Origin: Methylobacterium amylolyticum
GTDB lineage: Bacteria; Pseudomonadota; Alphaproteobacteria; Rhizobiales; Beijerinckiaceae
DNA: 64,000 nucleotides
Assembly: GCF_030700245.1 (NCBI RefSeq)
Contig: NZ_JAUYZI010000029.1
Coordinates: 21,268-85,267 of the forward strand
Reading direction: 5' to 3'
The position numbers and the translations under genes are program-made. Positions 17,140 through 24,195 of this stretch are shown here, piece after piece; the first letter of the stretch is position 1; each line of letters begins with the position of its first letter. The notes under the pieces are model-generated. The model was not told the origin of the DNA and did not search any database. It worked only from the letters and a program-made list of their open reading frames with translations.

Positions 17140-17252
17140 GGATCAGGGAATCCGGCGCTCCGGCCTGCTACGCTCGCGGAGCCGGCGGGAATGGGTTCCC
17201 GCGGGCCCCAAACTCGACTGAGCCCGCCCGGTTCGCCGCGGCGGGCTTTTTC
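17140..17252 (+). ncRNA. Candidate small RNA ending in an intrinsic terminator
   Basis: All annotated genes around here run leftward, yet a strong rightward Rho-independent terminator lies at 17221-17252. The preceding 80 bases fold well. A hairpin GCGGGAA-TGGG-TTCCCGC lies at about 17188-17206, and a longer stem is possible between CCGGCGCTCCG (about 17148-17160) and CGGAGCCGG (about 17179-17188). A single-stranded CCCCAAACTCGACTG linker then leads to the terminator. No coding frame fits. The 5' end is a guess. It does not match tmRNA, 6S, SRP or RNase P RNA features that I know. Confidence 0.4.
17221..17252 (+). terminator. Rho-independent terminator
   Basis: AGCCCGCC (17221-17228) pairs with GGCGGGCT (17240-17247) around an 11-base loop and is followed at once by TTTTTC. 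Only the rightward strand has the T-run, so it terminates rightward transcription although no rightward protein gene precedes it. Confidence 0.8.
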
Positions 17253-17277
17253 GTAAGGCCCGGGGCGGCGGCCGGGC

Positions 17278-17799
17278 CTACCGGCTCCAGCGTCCGAGGC
17301 GCCGCTTCCACCGCTCGCCGGGGGCGAGGCCGGCGGGCTTGGCAGCGGACTTCAGGGTGGATTTCGGGACCGGCTTCGCGGCGCGCTTGGGGGCGGACTC
17401 CGCGGCGGACTCGGCGGCCGCGGGAACCGGCGGCGGGACGGTGTCTACGACGGGGGCGATCGGCGCGGGGGTGATCGGCGCGGGGGTGATCGGTCTAGCC
17501 GGCTCGGCCGGGGCCGGGAGGATCTTGCGCGGCCGTCCGCGCCGCCGCAGCGGCGGCCGTTCCACGGCGATTTCGGGCTCGACCGCAGCGGGCTCGACCG
17601 CGGCGGGCTCCGGCTGCTTCAGGCTCGGGAGGATCCTGCGCTTCTCGGCGGCGGCGGGGGCCGGGCCGGCGGGCGGGGACGGGAGGGGGCGGACCGGCGG
17701 CGCGGCGGGCGGGACGATGCGGGTGGGGATGATCGTCGTGTGGCGGCGCCCGCCAGACTTGACCTCGACGGCGAAGGACCGTCGCGAGTGACTACGCAT
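17278..17799 (-). CDS. Pro/Ala-rich basic protein with AT-hook motif
   Basis: A 173-residue protein of three parts. The ordered, basic N-terminus (1-30) reads RRSFAVEVKSGGRRHTTIIPTR. A Pro/Ala/Glu-rich linker contains a canonical AT-hook core RGRPRK (about residues 88-93, in LRRRGRPRKIL). A lysine-rich tail carries alternating KS/AKP (KPVPKSTLKSAAKP). The N-terminal wording recalls small proteins found in Methylobacterium and other Rhizobiales. The AT-hook suggests minor-groove DNA binding, possibly nucleoid-associated. It contains short repeats (APITPAPIAP). It is divergent from the gene at 17968. Confidence 0.65.
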   Translation of the reverse strand: MRSHSRRSFAVEVKSGGRRHTTIIPTRIVPPAAPPVRPLPSPPAGPAPAAAEKRRILPSLKQPEPAAVEPAAVEPEIAVERPPLRRRGRPRKILPAPAEPARPITPAPITPAPIAPVVDTVPPPVPAAAESAAESAPKRAAKPVPKSTLKSAAKPAGLAPGERWKRRLGRWSR

Positions 17800-17967
17800 G
17801 GGGCTGACGGTGTCCGGGCCGCGACCGAGCGGCCGATCGTTAAGTTAGGATGCAGGGCTTAAGGAACGAATACACCGGATCGACAGGCGCGCGCGACCGT
17901 GACCGTTCCGCAACACGGGTCGCGGCGGTGCCGGACTCGAGGCACCGGCTCGGGGCCCAAGTCGGGG

Positions 17968-18591
17968 ATGGGGGACGTGGCTGTGGGATCGGACCACGAC
18001 GAGGACGCGATCGACGCGCTGATCGGCGATTTCCGCGGGAAGCGGTTCGACCAAGTGCCGCCGGATCCCCGGACGCTCGATGTCGCGCGGCTGCGCGCCC
18101 TGCGCGAGCGGCTGGCCAATCCCTACGCCTACCGCTGGCGGGAGCGGGAGGCCGACGCCGAACTCGTCGACGCCCTGTATCACACGATCGCGGAGCGTTC
18201 CGGGCGGCGATGGGGCTTGTGCGTCGACAGGCTGGCCCTGGACGACGACGGCAACAGCCCGCCGATCTACGCGGACGCGCAGGGGCGCGCGAATACCGCC
18301 GCCTGCGCTCTGCCGGAGTACAGGGTGCGCTACTACGTCACCGCGTGCAGCGTGACGGTCCGCCCGTTCATCCGCTCATACGATGCGGCCGTGGCGCTGC
18401 TCGGGAGCCTGCTGCCCGGATACGGGTTCACGTTGCGCTGCCGGGCACAGGACCACGCGGTCAGGCTGGAGCGGGACGGGTACGAGGGCCCGTGGATCGT
18501 CGGGCCGCACGCCGCCGTGGCGATCGTCATGGCCGCGCTGGAGCATCTGGAGCGGTCCCCGGGGGAGGCGGCACCCTGGCGGGCGCCCTGA
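17968..18591 (+). CDS. Uncharacterised protein
   Basis: About 207 residues with normal codon bias and a globular-looking composition. It has an acidic N-terminus (DHDEDAIDALIGDFRGKRF), helical middle (ARLRALRERLANPYAYRWRE), and mixed alpha/beta C-terminal half with several Cys and aromatic residues (YRVRYYVTACSVTVRPFIRSYDAAVALL). No signal peptide, membrane span or known domain is visible. The start is uncertain: ATG 17968 is used, but the GTG at 17983 has a better-spaced GGGGGA, and a GTG at 17899 also exists. It lies alone between an AT-hook protein gene and another unknown gene. Confidence 0.6.
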   Translation: MGDVAVGSDHDEDAIDALIGDFRGKRFDQVPPDPRTLDVARLRALRERLANPYAYRWREREADAELVDALYHTIAERSGRRWGLCVDRLALDDDGNSPPIYADAQGRANTAACALPEYRVRYYVTACSVTVRPFIRSYDAAVALLGSLLPGYGFTLRCRAQDHAVRLERDGYEGPWIVGPHAAVAIVMAALEHLERSPGEAAPWRAP

Positions 18592-18694
18592 GTCCGGGGC
18601 CGGCGCCCAGCGGGCCCTGGCCCCGCCGGCGATACTTCGCCGTCAAGACCCTCGGTCGCGGTTACCGTCCGTTAACCCTGTGCGCCGCTTAATA

Positions 18695-18707
18695 CAACCA
18701 ATGGTTG
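18695..18707. promoter_or_regulatory. 13-base palindrome upstream of 18723
   Basis: CAACCA-A-TGGTTG is a perfect 6-1-6 palindrome in a short AT-richer patch (TTAATACAACC). It lies 15 bases before the ATG at 18723 and overlaps the space just upstream of the AAGGAG ribosome site. It could be an operator overlapping a promoter. Confidence 0.35.
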
Positions 18708-18722
18708 AAGGAGCGGCGGGCC

Positions 18723-19037
18723 ATGACCGGTGAGGAGCGGGCGGCATTCAAGCGTCGGACGACGGAGGCGTTCCTGCGGGTCGCGCTGCGGACGACGCTG
18801 GTGCGGATGGGCGAACTGTCGGGGTCCCGGGCCGACGAGACGCTGCGGCAGTTCGAGCGTGCCTTCGATCGCGGGTTGCGGACGCTGCCGTCGCCCGCGG
18901 GCGCCGAACTCGCCACGATGGTGGCCGCCGAGGATGCGGTGTCGATCCTGCGCGACTGCGTCGAGGCGGCGCGCCGGACCCTGGCCGCATCGATCGTGCC
19001 GGCTGAGGCCGCCTGCGCCGGCGGGCCGCGCGCGTAG
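18723..19037 (+). CDS. Small uncharacterised cytosolic protein
   Basis: A 104-residue, probably all-helical protein (EERAAFKRRTTEAFLRVALRTTLVRMGELSG, LRQFERAFDRGLRTLP, EDAVSILRDCVEAARRTL). The ATG at 18723 follows AAGGAG at about 8 bases. There is no signal peptide and no recognised domain. It converges with the PfkB kinase gene at 19052. The helical, charged nature would suit a dimeric regulatory or chaperone-like protein, but nothing in the sequence fixes the role. Confidence 0.6.
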   Translation: MTGEERAAFKRRTTEAFLRVALRTTLVRMGELSGSRADETLRQFERAFDRGLRTLPSPAGAELATMVAAEDAVSILRDCVEAARRTLAASIVPAEAACAGGPRA

Positions 19038-19051
19038 GCGGACGCGCGTCG

Positions 19052-19999
19052 TCACGCTCCGGCGCGCGCGTCCGGTGCCGCGGACCCGAGGAAGCGGTCG
19101 AGCGCGTCCGCCGAGGGGAACGCGTCGAAGGCGCCGACGCGCAGGGCCGTCAGCGCCCCGCACCCGGCGGCCCGCCGCAGGGCGTCCTGGATCGGCCGGT
19201 CCTCCATGAGGGACACCGCGAGCCCGGCGGCGAAGGCGTCGCCCGCGCCGATCGTGTCGCGCACCGCCACGGGGAACGCCCGCTGCCGGCACGGCGGCTG
19301 GTCTCTCCGGAACGCCACGGCGCCGTCCTCGCCCAGGGTCACGACCACGGTGGAGGGACCGTCCCGCATCAGCGCGGCCATCGCGGGTGCGTCGGCACCC
19401 TCGGACCCGGCGAGCGCGGCACCGTCGAGGCCGAGATCGTCGGCCTCGACGCGGTTGATCACGAGGATCGAGGTCTCGGCGAGAAGCGCGGGATCGATCG
19501 GCCGGCACGGCGAGGGGTTCAGCAGGGTCCGCGCGCCGCGGGCGCGCGCCCGCGCGAAGGCGGCGCGGATCGGCGCGTCGGGCGATTCGAAGGTCGCCAT
19601 CACGAGGTCGGCATTGGCCACCGTCGACCGGACCCGGTCGACATCGGACGCGTCCAGAAGCCGGTTGGCCCCGAGGCTGACCGCGATGCAGTTCTCGCCC
19701 GCGCCGTCGATGAAGCCGACGCCCGCGCCGGTCGAGCCCGGCCGGCGGACCAACATACCTGTGGACAGTCCAGCGTCGCGGAACGCCTTCTCGGCCACCG
19801 CCGCGAACGGGTCGTCGCCGATCGCGAACAGGCCGTCCACCTGCGCCCCGAGGCGGTGGGCCGCGACCGCCAGATTGAATCCCTTGCCCCCCGGTTCCGA
19901 GAGAAAGGCTGCGGCATCAAGTGATTCACCTGCGCGCGGCAACCGTGCTACAACGACCGAGCAAGCAACGACGAAACTACCGACGACAAAGATCCGCAC
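19052..19999 (-). CDS. PfkB-family (ribokinase-like) carbohydrate kinase
   Basis: A 315-residue kinase. The N-terminal PfkB signature region is VVGSFVVAC..PRAGES and GGKGFNLAVAAHRLGAQV. The C-terminal signature DTIGAGDAFAAGLA carries the catalytic Asp. LLNPSPCRPIDPALL and INRVEADDLG are ribokinase-like. It phosphorylates a sugar or nucleoside at the cost of ATP. The GTG at 19999 is chosen because upstream in-frame starts would run into the divergent GntR gene. The start-to-start distance to that regulator is 23 bases, so the two surely share control. The substrate is unknown. Confidence 0.88.
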   Translation of the reverse strand: MRIFVVGSFVVACSVVVARLPRAGESLDAAAFLSEPGGKGFNLAVAAHRLGAQVDGLFAIGDDPFAAVAEKAFRDAGLSTGMLVRRPGSTGAGVGFIDGAGENCIAVSLGANRLLDASDVDRVRSTVANADLVMATFESPDAPIRAAFARARARGARTLLNPSPCRPIDPALLAETSILVINRVEADDLGLDGAALAGSEGADAPAMAALMRDGPSTVVVTLGEDGAVAFRRDQPPCRQRAFPVAVRDTIGAGDAFAAGLAVSLMEDRPIQDALRRAAGCGALTALRVGAFDAFPSADALDRFLGSAAPDARAGA

Positions 20000-20022
20000 A
20001 GATCTAATCCTGGTTTCAGAGA

Positions 20023-20859
20023 GTGGCTGATACAACCGCGGCCGGCCGGCCATCTCTTCGCGTGCTCAGCGGGACCGATCCGGCAGCCGCTCATGCCTCT
20101 CATCTTGAGCGTCCATCGCTGCCGTCGCTGCTGCGGCTGCGCGACGACACCGCAATGCCACTCTATCAGCAACTGGTTGAACAACTCCACGAGTTGATCG
20201 TCAGCGGCATGCTACCGGCAGGCGCAATCCTGCCGGCCGAGCGCCAGCTCGCCGAGAGCCTCCAGGTCAGCCGCGTCACGATCCAGCGCGCCTACGCCGC
20301 CCTGAGGCAGCGCGACCTCGTGGCCTCCCAGGGGCGGCGCGGCTTCCTGGTGCGCCCGCAGCCCGAGGAGGTGCGGCCCGGCATGGACCGCCTGAAGGGC
20401 TTCACCGAGGAGATGCGCGAGCTCGGGAAGGTGCCGTCGACGCGCATCGTCGAGCGCGCCACGGTGCAGGATCGCTCGATCTCCTCGATCTTCGGCCTGC
20501 CCTCCACCGCGCCGTTCCTGAAGCTCACCCGCGTGCGCTACGGCGACGAGGTTGCGATGTCGCGCGAGGTCGCGTGGTACAATCTCAAGGCGGCGCCGGC
20601 CCTGGAGACGGGCGACCTGTCCGGCTCGGTCTACGCCTTCCTGGCCGAGAACTGCGACGCGCGGCTCGTGTCCTGCCAGCAGACCGTGGAGGCGACGCTG
20701 CCGACGGTCGAGGAGTGCCGCGTCTTCTCGTTCGATGCGCCGATCCCCTGCCTGCTGATCAAACGACACAGCTTTACGCAGAGCGGCGTGATGATCGAGT
20801 ACGTCGAAGGACTGTTCCGCGGCGACATGTACCGCTATCATCTCAAGCTTCAGGCCTGA
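20023..20859 (+). CDS. GntR/HutC-family transcriptional regulator with UTRA domain
   Basis: About 278 residues. An N-terminal GntR winged helix (about 45-110) has PLYQQLVEQLHELIVSG, LPAERQLAESLQVSRVTIQRAYAALRQRDL and SQGRRGFLV. The UTRA ligand-binding domain (about 130-275) has TRIVERATVQD, PFLKLTRVRYGDEVAMSREVAWYN and RHSFTQSGVMIEYVEGLFRGDMYRY. HutC-type regulators sense a small metabolite, often a sugar phosphate, and repress a neighbouring operon. The divergent PfkB kinase is the natural target. The start is uncertain: GTG 20023 is used, while the ATG at 20155 (MPLYQQL) would leave a normal HTH and a larger control region. Confidence 0.88.
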   Translation: MADTTAAGRPSLRVLSGTDPAAAHASHLERPSLPSLLRLRDDTAMPLYQQLVEQLHELIVSGMLPAGAILPAERQLAESLQVSRVTIQRAYAALRQRDLVASQGRRGFLVRPQPEEVRPGMDRLKGFTEEMRELGKVPSTRIVERATVQDRSISSIFGLPSTAPFLKLTRVRYGDEVAMSREVAWYNLKAAPALETGDLSGSVYAFLAENCDARLVSCQQTVEATLPTVEECRVFSFDAPIPCLLIKRHSFTQSGVMIEYVEGLFRGDMYRYHLKLQA

Positions 20860-20935
20860 TCCCGGCGGCGACGGACCACCCGCGCCGGGTCTTCGGCCTC
20901 GGGGCGCGTGTTTCCGATCACGTCGAGGGACGCCT

Positions 20936-22201
20936 GTGACGCTCAGCCGGCGCAGACGCGCGGGGATGCCGAAACCTGCGGGCCCGGCCCCGCGGCGCAG
21001 GAGCGGCCCGCGCTGGATCCTGTTCGGGATCTGTCTGGCCTGGGCGGCGGCGGCCAGCGCCTACGCCATCGTCGGCCGGGGTGAGATCGCCCGGCTGCGC
21101 GAGGAGGCGGCGGTGCGGCAGGCGCTCGCGGACGACAAGGTGCGCGCGCTGACCCGGCGCCTCGTGGGGGTGGCGAGCCACCAGATGCTGGAGCAGGACG
21201 GGCTCGCGGAGCGGCTCGCCGATATCGTCGCCCGTCAGGTCGAGCTGGAGAACCGCGCGGCCGCGCTCTCCGCCATGAGCGACCGCACCTTGACCGACCG
21301 GATCACGACCGAGCGCACGACCACCGATCGCGCGACCACCGACCGGGGCGCGGCCGCGCCGGCCGGCCCGCAGGAGGATCCGCCGCAACCCGACGGGCCG
21401 CGCCGCATTCCCGGCCGCAACGGTGCGCTCGACGCGGGCACGGCCGTGGCGGCCCTGCCGGTGCGCGAGCAGTTCGCGCGCATCGAGGGCTCCCTCGGGC
21501 GCGCGGAGGGCGACCAGGACCGCTTCGTCGCCCGGCTCGCGAGCCTCGCCCGCGCGGCCGGGGCGCAGGTGCGCGCGGTCTTCGCCGACCTGAACCTCGC
21601 CCTGGCTCCGCCCCCGGCACCCGCGCCGCCGCCGGTGCCCCCCGGCCCGGCCGGGACCTTCGCGCGCTCCGTCGCCGCGACCGAGGCCGCGCTGGCGGAG
21701 GCGCGGCGCTGGCGGGCGCTGGCCGAGTGGGTGCCGCTGCGGCCCCCGATCGCCGGCGAGGGCCACGCCACCAGCAATTTCGGCCTGCGCAAGGACCCCT
21801 TCACCGGCGGCCAGCGCCTGCATGCGGGGATGGATTTCCGCTCCCCGGTCGGGACGCCGGTGCGCACCGCCGCGAGCGGCCGCGTGACGAGCGCCGGGCC
21901 GAGCGGCGGCTACGGCAACCTCGTCGAGATCGACCACGGCCGCCACCTCGTCACGCGCTACGCGCACCTGTCCATGATCCAGGTGAGCGTCGCCCAGGTG
22001 GTCGAGGCCGGCTCGGTCGTCGGCCTCGTCGGCTCGACCGGGCGCTCGACGGGCCCGCACCTGCACTACGAGACCCGCCTGTCCGGCGGCGCCGTCGATC
22101 CGGCCCGCTTCCTCGCCGCCGGGCACAGGCTCTACGACGGCGGTCCCGCCCCGGACGCGCCGCGGCCCGCCGCGACGGCCGACGAGGAAGCCGCCGACTG
22201 A
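20936..22201 (+). CDS. Membrane-anchored M23 (LytM) metallopeptidase
   Basis: A 421-residue protein. It has a basic N-terminus, one transmembrane helix (about 29-49), a coiled coil (about 50-115), a TDR/TTE repeat linker (about 120-140), a Pro-rich linker near 225-240, and a C-terminal LytM domain. The zinc ligands and catalytic site are visible as HAGMDF (about 295-300), RYAHLS and GPHLHYE (about 375-381). The domain appears complete, so it may cut peptidoglycan cross-links rather than only activate amidases. The GTG start overlaps no gene; it is the last rightward gene before the leftward T6SS arm. Confidence 0.9.
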   Translation: MTLSRRRRAGMPKPAGPAPRRRSGPRWILFGICLAWAAAASAYAIVGRGEIARLREEAAVRQALADDKVRALTRRLVGVASHQMLEQDGLAERLADIVARQVELENRAAALSAMSDRTLTDRITTERTTTDRATTDRGAAAPAGPQEDPPQPDGPRRIPGRNGALDAGTAVAALPVREQFARIEGSLGRAEGDQDRFVARLASLARAAGAQVRAVFADLNLALAPPPAPAPPPVPPGPAGTFARSVAATEAALAEARRWRALAEWVPLRPPIAGEGHATSNFGLRKDPFTGGQRLHAGMDFRSPVGTPVRTAASGRVTSAGPSGGYGNLVEIDHGRHLVTRYAHLSMIQVSVAQVVEAGSVVGLVGSTGRSTGPHLHYETRLSGGAVDPARFLAAGHRLYDGGPAPDAPRPAATADEEAAD

Positions 22202-22253
22202 CCGACGCGATCCGGCCGGTGATGAGCGTGCGTGCTGCTGTGCTCCGGGGGCC

Positions 22254-22754
22254 TCAGCCGCCGATCATCACCGTCGGCAGGCCCATGACGATGACGTTGG
22301 GCGGTCCGACCGCCTCCACGATCGTGTCGCTCGCGCGGCAGGCGGCGAGGTTGTTGATCAGCACCGTCTGGGACCCGTTGACGACGACGCCGGGGCCGTG
22401 CGGCGGGATCGGCAGGGGGGTGGCGCAGAGGTGGATGTCGGCGCCGCCGGCCCCGCCGGAGATCATCGAGCCCATTGACGTGGCCGCGGTGGACTTGACG
22501 GTCTCCTCGGCGGCGAGGGCGGCCGGGGCGCCGGGCGTGCCGGCCGCCGCCAGCGTCGCCGCCTCGGCCACTTGGATCGCGGCGTCGGAGACCGCCTTCG
22601 CCGCCTGGATCGCGGCGGCGGCGGCGGCGGACACGCCGCGCCACGCGGGCAGGTTGCCGATCAGCACGTTGGGGCTGCCGGGCCCCGGTTGCAGGACCGG
22701 GGGGAGCGGGTGGGCGACCGGATCGGTGATGCGGGCCGCGGGGCCGGTGGGCAT
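22254..22754 (-). CDS. PAAR-domain protein (T6SS spike tip)
   Basis: A 166-residue protein. It begins MPTGPAARITDPVAHPLPPVL and has the paired beta-turn pattern SPNVLIGNLPAWRG...HLCATPLPIPPHGPGVVVNGSQTVLINNLAACRASDTIVEAVGPPNVIVMGLPTVMIGG. The repeated VLI.N.PA and conserved His/Cys positions are those of PAAR tips that sit on VgrG and carry effectors. An Ala-rich helical insert (about 40-90) separates the two halves, longer than in minimal PAAR proteins. It is the last gene of the leftward T6SS arm, 19 bases after an unknown protein that may ride with it. Confidence 0.85.
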   Translation of the reverse strand: MPTGPAARITDPVAHPLPPVLQPGPGSPNVLIGNLPAWRGVSAAAAAAIQAAKAVSDAAIQVAEAATLAAAGTPGAPAALAAEETVKSTAATSMGSMISGGAGGADIHLCATPLPIPPHGPGVVVNGSQTVLINNLAACRASDTIVEAVGPPNVIVMGLPTVMIGG

Positions 22755-22773
22755 GGGGATCCTCGACGGGGTA

Positions 22774-23250
22774 TCACGGGATCGGCGGAAGCCGCCGGGC
22801 CTCGTAGCGGAAGGTCTGGCCGCGCGGGACGCTGGCGAGCCAGACCAGTTGCGACTGCGGGACGCGCGCGAGATCCCATTGCGGCGCCCCCAGGCCCGGC
22901 GGGTAGATCGGATGGGCGACGTAGCCCGGCGCGTCGGTGGGGACCCCGCCGGGGCACTGCGTGTAGCCCCGCAGGTCGAATTCCCCGGGCGCCGGCAGGG
23001 GCGCGACCGTGAAGATCTCCGCGCCGGCGCGGAGCTTGCTGTCGTCGGCGAGGCCGACGATCCCCTCCATCTGCGCGGGCGTGCGGCCGACGACGTACTT
23101 GAGCGTCGTGCAGTACCCGATCGGCCGGGCCGGATCCGGCACGGTCCCGAACGGGGCGACCTTGACGAGCGTGTCGAGGCCGCCACGCCGCCACACGGCC
23201 TGCGCGAGGGCCGCGAGGCGGCCCTGGTCGAAGCCGGCGGCGGCGCTCAT
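22774..23250 (-). CDS. Uncharacterised T6SS-linked protein next to PAAR
   Basis: A 158-residue soluble protein with no signal peptide. It contains LDTLVKVAPFGTVPD, CTTLKYVVGRTPAQMEGIVGLADDSKLRAGAEIFTV, FDLRGYTQCPGGVPTD and many Tyr/Pro. No family is recognised. Its ATG overlaps the preceding stop (ATGA), and it ends 19 bases before the PAAR gene, so it is made together with both. The position suggests a loading adaptor or cargo for the PAAR tip. It is equally possible that it is a small effector. Its cytoplasmic nature is inferred from the absence of a leader. Confidence 0.65.
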   Translation of the reverse strand: MSAAAGFDQGRLAALAQAVWRRGGLDTLVKVAPFGTVPDPARPIGYCTTLKYVVGRTPAQMEGIVGLADDSKLRAGAEIFTVAPLPAPGEFDLRGYTQCPGGVPTDAPGYVAHPIYPPGLGAPQWDLARVPQSQLVWLASVPRGQTFRYEARRLPPIP

Positions 23251-23546
23251 GGGTCGCTCGGATCCGCGTCGTCCTCCCGGTACAGCGTGCCCCAGTCCGG
23301 CTGCCAGAGGTCGTCCGGGTCCTGGACCACCAGCGCCACCTTCCACTCGTTGGCGAGCCGGACCGCCGAGCGGATCGCCGGTTCGAGCGGCATCTCGTCG
23401 GAGCGGAAGTCCCGGGGCAGGTGGCCGGGCGCGGCCGAGGCCGGGCAACTCAGCACGCCGTAGCACTTCTCGCCCTCGCGCTTGAGCGAGAGCGTCATGG
23501 CGTCGTCGACCGGCTCGTCGACGCGCTCGAAACGGTTCTTGTTCAA
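23247..23546 (-). CDS. Uncharacterised acidic small T6SS-linked protein
   Basis: A 99-residue acidic protein (MNKNRFERVDEPVDDAMTLS at the start, then CYGVLSCPASAAPGHLPRDF and WQPDWGTLYREDDADPSDP at the end). The start is a TTG, supported by an unusually strong GGGAGGGAGG site just upstream and by the lack of any other start. It overlaps the next gene by four bases. No domain is recognised. Acidity and small size fit an adaptor or an immunity protein for its neighbour, but nothing proves either. Confidence 0.65.
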   Translation of the reverse strand: MNKNRFERVDEPVDDAMTLSLKREGEKCYGVLSCPASAAPGHLPRDFRSDEMPLEPAIRSAVRLANEWKVALVVQDPDDLWQPDWGTLYREDDADPSDP

Positions 23547-23634
23547 CGGGACCTCCCTCCCCCGGCGCAGCGACCGGGCGCGGCGCGACCATAGACGATC
23601 CGGGGCCCCGGCACGCTCATCGGGAGCCCGACGC

Positions 23635-24195
23635 TCATCGGTAGCCCGACATCAGCACGAGCGTGCGCCCGCGCGCCCAGGCGAGCGCGTCGGCGGTGAT
23701 CGCGACGCGGTCCGCGCCCCGCCGCGCGAGGACCGTCGCGGCCTGCCTGTCGAGATCCGCCAGCACGACGCGGCTGCCCGTGGCGATGAGCGCGACCCGG
23801 CCCGCCGCCGCGCAGTCGTGGACGCGGCCCGTCACCGGCAGCGACCACGCGTCCCAGTCGACGACGTCGTCGGCCTCGCCCGGGGGCGAGCGCACCGCCA
23901 CCTCCGGCGCGATGCCGGAGCAGGCGGCGTTCGGCGCGTCGGGCGCCGCGCAGGCGGCCGCCGCGCCGCCGCTCCGGACGTGGCCGCCCGCGGCGATCCG
24001 GGGCTGCCCGCCTTCGCAGAAGTGCAGCGCGCCGTCGACGAAGCGCAGGTGCTGCGGCGGCGCCCCGAGGTGCAGCACGACGCGATCGGCCGGCCGCTCC
24101 CGGGCTCGGGCATCGCCGGGCCCGCTCCCGCTGACGGCGAGCAGGGCCGCGAGGATGCCGAGGGCCGGAGCCGACGCGGCCCGGACGCGGCTCAC
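23635..24195 (-). CDS. Secreted protein overlapping the GH73-like gene; candidate immunity protein
   Basis: A 186-residue protein with a Sec signal (VRAASAPALGILAALLAVSG.. ending DARA, about residue 30) and a mature domain with five Cys (HFCEGG, AAACAAPDAPNAACSG, HDCAAAG) and repeated beta-like stretches (GRVALIATGSRVVLADLDRQAATVLARRG). Its GTG overlaps the muramidase stop (GTGA). Periplasmic location plus tight coupling to a peptidoglycan-hydrolase gene is the classic arrangement of an immunity protein for a T6SS cell-wall effector. The function is inferred from context. No known immunity family is recognised. Confidence 0.65.
   Translation of the reverse strand: MSRVRAASAPALGILAALLAVSGSGPGDARARERPADRVVLHLGAPPQHLRFVDGALHFCEGGQPRIAAGGHVRSGGAAAACAAPDAPNAACSGIAPEVAVRSPPGEADDVVDWDAWSLPVTGRVHDCAAAGRVALIATGSRVVLADLDRQAATVLARRGADRVAITADALAWARGRTLVLMSGYR

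Noticed and set aside
17140..17252. Assignment of the hairpin region as tmRNA, SRP RNA or 6S RNA
   Set aside because: None of the hallmark sequences (tRNA-like ends, GGAAGCAGCC-type loop, central bubble) is present; it is kept only as an unclassified RNA.
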